Assembly (NCBI GenBank): GCA_026710525.1
Contig: JAPOQT010000288.1
Coordinates: 1 to 6,975 of the forward strand
Direction: 5' to 3'
DNA from: Pseudomonadota bacterium
GTDB taxonomy: Bacteria; Bdellovibrionota_B; Oligoflexia; Oligoflexales; Bin106
Length of the DNA stretch: 6,975 nt
Shown piece by piece: positions 1-6,066 of this stretch. The notes beneath the pieces were generated by a model that worked only from the letters and a program-made list of their open reading frames with translations, was not told the DNA's origin and did not search any database. Position 1 is the first letter of the stretch. Every line of letters begins with the position of its first letter. Made by a program: the position numbers and the translations under genes.

Positions 1-2
1 AA

Positions 3-104
3 AGCTACTACCAGTCGAATATCAAAGGACAGAGTGGTTGTCATTTTATTTATTACCCTAAATATCGCGACAGATTAAGTGAAAATATCTTTCTGTTCCG
101 ATGA
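3..104 (+). CDS. Possible 3' tail of a convergent gene, cut by the left edge
   Basis: Frame 3 of the plus strand is open from the window edge to TGA (102-104) and gives 33 residues ending RDRLSENIFLFR. The composition looks protein-like, with several tyrosines and no low complexity, and it would converge on the kinase gene. The stretch is short enough to be open by chance, and the other two plus frames are also open to 78 and 61. I recognise no family. It excludes the alternative minus-strand start at 44. Confidence 0.25.
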   Translation, partial: SYYQSNIKGQSGCHFIYYPKYRDRLSENIFLFR

Positions 105-130
105 GTATTCACAATATAAATATCGATTTT

Positions 131-146
131 GAGTTAAAATTAACTC
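131..146. repeat. 16-bp palindrome in the left non-coding region
   Basis: GAGTTAAAATTAACTC has 7-bp arms around AA. It overlaps the stop of the 17-codon ORF. Neither strand has a T run after it, so it is a poor terminator; it could be an operator or a weak pause site. A related direct repeat, GTTAAAATTA (133-142) and GTTAAAGTTA (153-162), is spaced 20 bases start to start, nearly two helical turns. Confidence 0.35.
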
Positions 147-193
147 TGAAATGTTAAAGTTAGGGAAAAACCTTGAACACCATGCTCAGCCAT
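140..193 (-). CDS. Possible 17-residue small ORF with a strong ribosome site
   Basis: The peptide reads MAEHGVQGFSLTLTFQS. In its favour is AGGAGGTG (209-202), a near-consensus Shine-Dalgarno sequence 8 bases before the ATG and much better than that of the kinase gene. It lies on the same strand as the kinase, and its ATG is 53 bases past that gene's stop. Against it: it is very short, matches no family I recognise, and its stop falls in a palindrome (131-146). It could be a leader peptide for a gene off the left edge, a small protein, or a chance ORF behind a purine-rich RNA element. Confidence 0.3.
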   Translation of the reverse strand: MAEHGVQGFSLTLTFQS

Positions 194-223
194 AACAACC
201 TCACCTCCTATTGTCCTATGGCT
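188..223 (-). promoter_or_regulatory. RNA hairpin presenting a Shine-Dalgarno-like loop
   Basis: On the minus-strand RNA, AGCCAUA (223-217) pairs with UAUGGCU (194-188). After a two-base GG bulge on the 5' side, ACAA (214-211) pairs with UUGU (198-195). The 12-base loop (210-199) reads UAGGAGGUGAGG, so the ribosome site is exposed while the AUG of the 17-codon ORF (193-191) is buried in the stem. GGA in a hairpin loop is also the arrangement bound by CsrA/RsmA proteins. No U-tract follows, so it is not an intrinsic terminator. The role is unknown. Confidence 0.4.
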
Positions 224-246
224 CTTCTGCTACTCACAAGGCGGAA

Positions 247-3200
247 CTAAGCAGACTTAGCAATGTTACTAGCGGGTGATTTTTTCTGAGGCTGCTTGTT
301 TAAGCAAATCACCGGCTGTAAATCATTATTCACTCGACCGCCCCGATGATGACTTTTACTCTCTTCGAATGGAGAGCTGATAAAGATAAATGACGAAGGA
401 TATAATTTCCTAACCATTTTGTGGAGTAATTCTTTCTTTTCCCCAGAAGAGATTTTTTGCCAGCGAGATGATTTTTGTATCCGTTTAGTTGATGGTATCT
501 TTTTCAGGATTTCTCGACCATTTTGTGAAGAAATAATAAGTAGTGATTGATCCATCACAGTCGCTTTAAAACTTTTGTATAGGAGTGGCCCAGCTGCTTT
601 CATTCGATAAATCGCCCTTTGCGACGATGATTCTCCTTCATCGCTACCCACGGCTTTAACCTCACCGCCACCAAACAAATAGACCTGAACTTTGTCTTGC
701 TCTAAAAGGGCAAAATAACCTGACACAGAAGCGATTTGATCCGAGAATGTTTTTAGGTTTTTAATGAGATAAGCAAAATCATTTTTCAACTTCACCAGCT
801 GATTCCCTTCTCGTTCAAACTCAGGATCACTAACCTGAACCTGAAAGTGATTCCAAATAATCCTCCGCAAAAACTCACCAATGGCGTGTTTGTTTTTACT
901 ACTTTCGGCTTTAATATCAAGATAAACTGTTAAGTATCTATAACTCTTGAGTTCCACGCCAAAAGCCCAGGATGATGAAGCCATGGAATTACCAGGGTGT
1001 GAATAAGTCATATTCAGCCATGAACAAGGATTAAAATGAACACGACCTGAGGCGTAGAGGGGTAAAGAGTTTGTTGAACGTAAATGAGGTAAATAGTTCC
1101 CCAGCAAACGACCCCACAGGTCCATTTCCCATTTTGCCTTACTTGGATCAAGACGATACCGATCGCCAAGACCAATCATGCCGATGAATTTCTGGGGCTG
1201 CGATATGTGCTCAAGGGGAATTAAACAGCCTGTGACCCGTCGTTTATTTGTTAGATGAATAGTTAACGTGTTATTTTGTTCGTTTTCTTCATCACGATCT
1301 TGGCTGTTAAGATTTGATGACACCACCGTTGCTTCTCCCAAATCTTCAGGCTGTTTCGGCGCCTCTGGACTCGGTGAGCTAACTACCGTCTTATCCCCTA
1401 CTTGCTCCTGTCGGTTGAAAATCTTCGTCTCTGGTGCTGGCGACTGAGGACTCGATGCTTCATTGTGAGTGGACAGAGATAACAAATACTGTTTATCCTT
1501 ATTCACAACTTCTTCATCATAAGAGAAAAACTGGGTTTCTGCTGATTGTAATGCGAACTTATTTTGAATCGCTATCATGAGTGACGGCGATGGTGGTTTA
1601 ACATCCACAATATGGGATAGTTCTGGCACAGATGAACCATCTACCTCTTTGATTTCGATGAAATAAGCTGCTTCAATACCATATTTTTGGTAAAATAATC
1701 GGTATATTCTCCTCAGGTGTTCGCTGGTTTCGAGGTTTTTAAAATTAGGATGAGCTATAGCGCAGAGTTGTTTAAAGTAAAGGTTAGTGAAAAACTCATC
1801 AAACAACGAAGGACTTTGTTCCAAAGGAACTCTTGCTTCTCTTTTATTAAAGGGAATGTTGTTGTCAATAAGAATCGACTCTGTTAGTAAGAGTACCCCC
1901 GTATAGCGTTCTGATTGACTCACACGATAAACATCGAGAAGAGCTTCGCTACCAGCCGAACCTTTTTGGCTACGATATTTCCACTTAGCCAAATGAATTT
2001 GAGCAAATAATCGCATAGCCCAGAGTTTTTTAACCGCGAGAATCCCACAAAATTGCTCCCATTCTTTTATATGATAACGAATAGCCCGTACAGATTTTTT
2101 ACCTGATTCAAAACTAGCAATCAGCTGTAATATCTTCTCGAGAGGATGTTGTTTCGCAAACCGAGTTTTCAGCAGCTTAATCATCAGTTGCTTCTGACCA
2201 TGAGGTGGTAATTTCTCTTTCGCAAATGTGGCAAAAAAATCACCAAAGGTAAACAGCACAAAGATAAAAAACTCAAGTTGATAAGCATGACAATGACTCA
2301 ATTGATGTGAATTCACCTTATAGATCACATACTGATAATGACTGAGAGCATCTTTAGGGTGATTAGTAAGCAAACATGAATAAGCTACCATTATCCGGAA
2401 AAACACGTTTTTTTTGTTTTTTTTGACATAGTCTTTATTCATGACAAAACGTTGATAAGTATGTTCGACTCTGTGTTTTTGATACATAAAAACATCATAG
2501 TAAACCATCACCATGAGAACATAGGGAAACTCTTGACTTTTGGTAGAAAAAAGATTCCTGATATCTGAGAGGTGACTACAAAAATCTTTGGTCTTTAGCT
2601 GGAGCAGTAACCTCGTAAGGTTAGCTGCATACATATGCTGAATTTCTTGGAGATGATGGGGAATTGTGCAGGCACTCCATCTATTTTTTTGAATATAATG
2701 CTTCACCCCATCATAGCTATGTTGCAGAGCATAACCAACATCACAGAGGTAATTCATGTCAAATAAAGAGGCATCTTGTACACTACCGTGTTGTTTGAGT
2801 AGAGAGCTAGTAATTTTGACAATGTTTTCTACTGCTTGAAACTGACTATGGCCACATAAAAGCCGTAACCGGAGAGTTAATAAGCGAACATAATCGTCTT
2901 TTGCCGCAAAACCATGACCTGCTTTTTCTAGATACATTAAATGAACTTGTTCATTTTGATGTTCACCCAGGGATACTGACTGACTCAAATAGTAACAGAG
3001 CATCCCAGCCCTTGGCTTTCTCGATTGATGGTTGTGAAAGTTGTCAAGAATTCGGCTCATAGGGCTACTGATGAACCGAATATTTTGCCCGTAATATAGT
3101 TTATCTAACTTAAGGCCTTTCTGATAAGACCCCGTGCCTTGCGGCAATGCTTCAGGGAAGTGGTCATTAATCTCAACAAGGTAGTACTTAGCGATTTTTT

Positions 3201-5910
3201 GGATGGTATTATAGGCTGATACTCTTAGTAGTAAAGCGAGATAATATTCAAGCAATCGTTCACGGAGTCTTCTTATAGAAATGCTTTGAGAATAAATCCC
3301 AATGAAGTCGCGAAAATAATGACTCAGAAGTTGTAGAGACTTAAGAAACTTTTTTTCATGAATCAGGAGGGAGAGATATTCAATATAGATATGCTCTTTG
3401 TCACCTTTATGAAGGGATGATGGATGAATATGATTATTCATCAAGATGACCGCAAAATGATAGAACTGTAATGATGACAAAATGGTGTATTTTGATTTCG
3501 CCAGTTGTCCTGCTTTCACAGCGTAGTAAAAGGCTCGTTTAATGGCAGTCTTAGTAATCGGGATATAAGAGGTGGGTCTCTGGAGACCTTGTTTAAAGTG
3601 GTGGGTAATGGTGTAAATCATTTTTTCATCTTTGGTCACCTCATCTTTTGACAGTTCCATAGCTGTTGCAAGATGAATCGCTGTTTTTTTCTCTTTATCG
3701 AGGAGATGAAGAATAACATCCCGGTAGTGAGAATGAACAAAGGTGTATTCCTGGCCACTAACCAAACTGCCAGATTTTTCTTTGATCAGAGATAAGTCGA
3801 CGAGTTCTGCGAGAACATTATCGAGGACCTCGAGGGAGGGTACCCCGGTAATGGATAAAGCTGCTTTACAAAAAGACATTCCATATACAGCAGCTGCCTG
3901 AAGCACATGTATTGTTTGTTGCTCCAGCAAGCCATAGGTGGTCCGGAAAAGCTCGACTTCCACAATACGACGATTCACCGATTGAATATCGTTCATATTA
4001 AAGGACCAAGAATGCTGACTCGTCGCGTGGGATATTTCTCCATGTAGAATTAAATCTCTCAGTTTTTCAATGAGATAAAAATGATTCCCACGACAAACTT
4101 GGTAAAGATGAGACACCAGTGGTATCACCTTATCCATATCAACCCCTAATAAGCGGCCAACCAGCTTTGCTGATTGATGTAACGTGAGGGGCTCGAGGGT
4201 GATTTTTTGGTAGCGTCTTTGAAAGAGCTTAATTTTTTCAAGGAACTTCACCACATGATCAGAGAGGTAATCAGCTGTTGGATCCGCGCAACTAAGGACG
4301 ATATAAATAGGCTCCGAGTTGTTCAGACTTAAGAAATCATCGATAATTCTCAAACTATCTTCATCAGCAAAGTCGATATCATCAAAAATAAAGACTATCG
4401 GTTGATCAAAAGAGACCAAACATCTTGTGAAATCTGTTAAGGTTTTTGACAGCAAATGACTATCAACTGATTCATCTGAAATATTACCTAAGTTTTCCTC
4501 TACCTGCATATTATCATTCATCAGGAGCTGAATAGACGGGATCATCGTCGCAAGGGGTAGGATGCGATCACCCAGAATATTTTTTACCCGCTCCTTAATA
4601 TTTCTGGTTTCAAGTGGTTGATGACGAATCATTTTAAATAAATACTCATCAAATCCTGAAACGAGAGATTGGAGTGATGACGTACGAGCGTTGTATTTAA
4701 TAAAGGAGCTCGAGATAAATTTCGTTTGCCTGGCAACAAAGTACTTTTTGAGTTCACTTAACAGGCGTGACTTTCCATAACCACTGGAACCACATATGAG
4801 TGACACATGACCTCGTCTCGACTCGTTAGCGACCTTGTTGTAAAAATCAATCAGCTGTTGTAAGTCTTTCGTACGGCCAATAAGCTTGAGTTGACGCTTC
4901 AGACTTTGAAACCGACTGTTTAAGCCAAGATCATGACTATTTTCTGGGACGTGGGTATGATAAACAACGGCAGATCCCGCCAGAGATTTTTGCACCGCTA
5001 ACAGATCGGAGTACAAAGAAAATGCTGTGCGGTATCGATCATCGGGCTTTTTCGCCAGCAATCTTTCCACAATCTGACACACAATTTTAGGCACATTTTG
5101 TCTGATCGAGAGAATTTCCTGAGGTGTTTGCTCGCGATGAAGACGAAATAATTCATGATGAGTTTTAGCAATAAATGGTGGCTTACCCGTGAGCAGCTCA
5201 TACAACACACAGCCTAGTGAGTACAAATCTAAGCGATGATCACATTCTTCAAAGGAATCGGTGGTGATCTCAGGGGCCATGTATAAAGGAGTGCCCACAA
5301 TATTGTCGATGTTACTGACTTTATGACCACCAATATAACTAGTGGCATCAACATCAATAGCCACACCAAAATCAATCAACTGAGAAATAACACCCGCAGA
5401 AGCTTCATTGTTTTTTTCAACGATAATATTATGGGGTTTAACATCCCGGTGAATAATATTTTTCCCATGGATATAATCAAGTGCTGAGGCCATTTGGCAA
5501 GCAATCTGAAAGAAAAAATTCAGACTCATGCCCTGGTGACCATTAGACTTAATGATCTCATTCAGACTAGCGCCATCAATGTAATCCATGACCATATAGT
5601 TGGCAGTGGCTTTGTTGCTTGAGGAGTTATGACTAATGGTGCCAAACTCACGTAAACTAATGACATGGGCGTGACTTAATTGACTGAGTAAGGAAGCTTC
5701 ACGGTGGAATCGATGCTGAAACTCAAACCATTTGCCAGCTTTACTGTTACGAATGAACTTAAGAGCAAATCTCTGGGTAGGATCATTCACAGCTAAGGCT
5801 TCATAAACCTCACCCATTGCGCCTTTACCTAAAAGTTTCACTTTTAGGTAATCAAAGCCAACATTACTTCTATGTGAATAATCCACAAACAAATCCTCTA
5901 GGTTTAGCAC
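247..5910 (-). CDS. Giant serine/threonine protein kinase fused to an AAA_16/STAND-like ATPase, TPR-like helices and a GAF/SpoIIE-like C-terminus
   Basis: Predicted cytoplasmic signalling protein of 1,887 residues that phosphorylates Ser/Thr on unknown targets; no signal peptide or membrane segment is seen. Kinase domain about 21-305: Gly-rich loop GKGAMGEV (28-35), ATP lysine K51, helix-C glutamate E71, catalytic loop HRDVKPHN (154-161), DFG (180-182), APE (212-214) and D228; all catalytic residues are present, so it should be active. ATPase about 340-640: GR..DL entry motif, Walker A GSSGYGKS (374-381), Walker B ending D510-D511 within FDDIDFADEDSL, and GNHFYL (608-613), as in COG3899/AAA_16 ATPases. 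Residues about 660-1380 are helical and TPR-like. A weak GAF-like fold (about 1393-1480 and 1547-1612) is split by an acidic Ser/Pro linker, and a degenerate SpoIIE/PP2C-like domain spans about 1645-1800. The start is GTG; the GTG at codon 9 (base 5886) has a better ribosome site. It lies 156 bases after nrdB. The target and the signal sensed are unknown. Confidence 0.93.
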   Translation of the reverse strand: MLNLEDLFVDYSHRSNVGFDYLKVKLLGKGAMGEVYEALAVNDPTQRFALKFIRNSKAGKWFEFQHRFHREASLLSQLSHAHVISLREFGTISHNSSSNKATANYMVMDYIDGASLNEIIKSNGHQGMSLNFFFQIACQMASALDYIHGKNIIHRDVKPHNIIVEKNNEASAGVISQLIDFGVAIDVDATSYIGGHKVSNIDNIVGTPLYMAPEITTDSFEECDHRLDLYSLGCVLYELLTGKPPFIAKTHHELFRLHREQTPQEILSIRQNVPKIVCQIVERLLAKKPDDRYRTAFSLYSDLLAVQKSLAGSAVVYHTHVPENSHDLGLNSRFQSLKRQLKLIGRTKDLQQLIDFYNKVANESRRGHVSLICGSSGYGKSRLLSELKKYFVARQTKFISSSFIKYNARTSSLQSLVSGFDEYLFKMIRHQPLETRNIKERVKNILGDRILPLATMIPSIQLLMNDNMQVEENLGNISDESVDSHLLSKTLTDFTRCLVSFDQPIVFIFDDIDFADEDSLRIIDDFLSLNNSEPIYIVLSCADPTADYLSDHVVKFLEKIKLFQRRYQKITLEPLTLHQSAKLVGRLLGVDMDKVIPLVSHLYQVCRGNHFYLIEKLRDLILHGEISHATSQHSWSFNMNDIQSVNRRIVEVELFRTTYGLLEQQTIHVLQAAAVYGMSFCKAALSITGVPSLEVLDNVLAELVDLSLIKEKSGSLVSGQEYTFVHSHYRDVILHLLDKEKKTAIHLATAMELSKDEVTKDEKMIYTITHHFKQGLQRPTSYIPITKTAIKRAFYYAVKAGQLAKSKYTILSSLQFYHFAVILMNNHIHPSSLHKGDKEHIYIEYLSLLIHEKKFLKSLQLLSHYFRDFIGIYSQSISIRRLRERLLEYYLALLLRVSAYNTIQKIAKYYLVEINDHFPEALPQGTGSYQKGLKLDKLYYGQNIRFISSPMSRILDNFHNHQSRKPRAGMLCYYLSQSVSLGEHQNEQVHLMYLEKAGHGFAAKDDYVRLLTLRLRLLCGHSQFQAVENIVKITSSLLKQHGSVQDASLFDMNYLCDVGYALQHSYDGVKHYIQKNRWSACTIPHHLQEIQHMYAANLTRLLLQLKTKDFCSHLSDIRNLFSTKSQEFPYVLMVMVYYDVFMYQKHRVEHTYQRFVMNKDYVKKNKKNVFFRIMVAYSCLLTNHPKDALSHYQYVIYKVNSHQLSHCHAYQLEFFIFVLFTFGDFFATFAKEKLPPHGQKQLMIKLLKTRFAKQHPLEKILQLIASFESGKKSVRAIRYHIKEWEQFCGILAVKKLWAMRLFAQIHLAKWKYRSQKGSAGSEALLDVYRVSQSERYTGVLLLTESILIDNNIPFNKREARVPLEQSPSLFDEFFTNLYFKQLCAIAHPNFKNLETSEHLRRIYRLFYQKYGIEAAYFIEIKEVDGSSVPELSHIVDVKPPSPSLMIAIQNKFALQSAETQFFSYDEEVVNKDKQYLLSLSTHNEASSPQSPAPETKIFNRQEQVGDKTVVSSPSPEAPKQPEDLGEATVVSSNLNSQDRDEENEQNNTLTIHLTNKRRVTGCLIPLEHISQPQKFIGMIGLGDRYRLDPSKAKWEMDLWGRLLGNYLPHLRSTNSLPLYASGRVHFNPCSWLNMTYSHPGNSMASSSWAFGVELKSYRYLTVYLDIKAESSKNKHAIGEFLRRIIWNHFQVQVSDPEFEREGNQLVKLKNDFAYLIKNLKTFSDQIASVSGYFALLEQDKVQVYLFGGGEVKAVGSDEGESSSQRAIYRMKAAGPLLYKSFKATVMDQSLLIISSQNGREILKKIPSTKRIQKSSRWQKISSGEKKELLHKMVRKLYPSSFIFISSPFEESKSHHRGGRVNNDLQPVICLNKQPQKKSPASNIAKSA
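2407..2424 (-). other. Tandem in-phase A AAA AAC slippery heptamers inside the kinase gene
   Basis: Codons 1163-1168 read AAA AAA AAC AAA AAA AAC (Lys-Lys-Asn twice). Both A AAA AAC heptamers are in the X XXY YYZ phase known to favour -1 ribosomal slippage, and the A8 runs could also cause RNA polymerase slippage. After a shift at the second site, the -1 frame adds 14 residues and stops at TAA (2365-2363). The product would be about 1,182 residues, with kinase, ATPase and most helices but without the C-terminal GAF/SpoIIE-like part. No stimulatory structure was identified, and Lys/Asn-rich coding in AT-rich DNA could produce this by chance. Confidence 0.35.
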
Positions 5911-5920
5911 AGTAGAGGAT
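5893..5920 (-). promoter_or_regulatory. Inverted repeat over the kinase start, masking a Shine-Dalgarno sequence
   Basis: In the mRNA, AUCCUCUA (5920-5913) pairs perfectly over 8 bases with UAGAGGAU (5900-5893) across a 12-base loop. The 3' arm contains AGAGGA, which sits 7 bases before the GTG at 5886 (codon 9 of the listed frame). The listed GTG at 5910 lies inside the loop and has no good Shine-Dalgarno sequence of its own; the nearest purine run, GAGAG, is about 15 bases away. This makes 5886 the better start on ribosome-site grounds, giving 1,879 residues. The kinase domain begins near residue 21, so neither choice harms it. The fold could limit kinase translation. Confidence 0.45.
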
Positions 5921-6066
5921 ATCTGCTCTCGATTTATTGCTCTTCACTTAACGGAAAAACGGCATACCAATTAATCATTCATGCAGACAATCCTAGGCCC
6001 AATATATCGGAAGGTCGGCCGTGATAGTTAATAACTACCACCATGAAATCATAACCAAATAAACAC
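5911..6066. other. Intergenic gap between nrdB and the kinase gene
   Basis: 156 bases follow the nrdB stop and precede the kinase start, both on the minus strand. No strong intrinsic terminator is visible: no GC-rich hairpin is followed by a T run. The gap holds the palindrome at 6021-6041 and the upstream arm of the kinase-start hairpin. The best promoter guess for the kinase is weak: TTGTCT (5990-5985), 18 bases, then TATGCC (5966-5961) preceded by an extended TGG. An in-frame TGA upstream of the kinase GTG shows that the two genes are not one reading frame. The kinase could be read through from nrdB or have its own promoter; the sequence does not decide. Confidence 0.6.
6021..6041. promoter_or_regulatory. 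21-bp near-perfect palindrome, candidate operator
   Basis: The arms are GTGATAGTTA and TAACTACCAC around one central A; nine of ten pairs match, the exception being positions 6024 and 6038. With no loop it cannot fold well as an RNA hairpin, so a dimeric DNA-binding protein site is the more natural reading. It lies 25 bases beyond the nrdB stop and upstream of the weak promoter guess for the kinase. It does not look like the NrdR box known from nrd genes, and the position is wrong for one. No regulator is seen in the window. Confidence 0.4.

Noticed and set aside
1..44. Minus-strand ORF starting at 44 (MTTTLSFDIRLVVA), running off the left edge
   Set aside because: Only 14 codons are visible, the nearest AGGG is about 11 bases away and weak, and the plus-strand frame over the same bases is longer. 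It remains possible but is not supported enough to list.
2684..2690. A7 run (minus strand) as another frameshift site or pseudogene mark
   Set aside because: The frame stays open on both sides and the run encodes an ordinary Lys-Asn pair; a single A AAA AAT is a weak slippery site.
4998..5210. 70-codon minus-strand ORF in another frame
   Set aside because: It lies wholly inside the kinase domain coding sequence, where conserved motifs fix the real frame, and its Cys/Lys-rich product resembles nothing known.
247..5910. Antiphage STAND (Avs-type) defence protein
   Set aside because: The ATPase and repeats are broadly STAND-like, but the N-terminus is a kinase of the signalling type, the neighbour is a housekeeping gene, and no other defence gene or mobile element is visible.
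75..5951. TTAAGTGAA (75-83) and TTCACTTAA (5943-5951) as inverted repeats flanking the kinase gene
   Set aside because: Nine AT-rich bases matching between two non-coding stretches is close to chance, and there is no transposase or target duplication.
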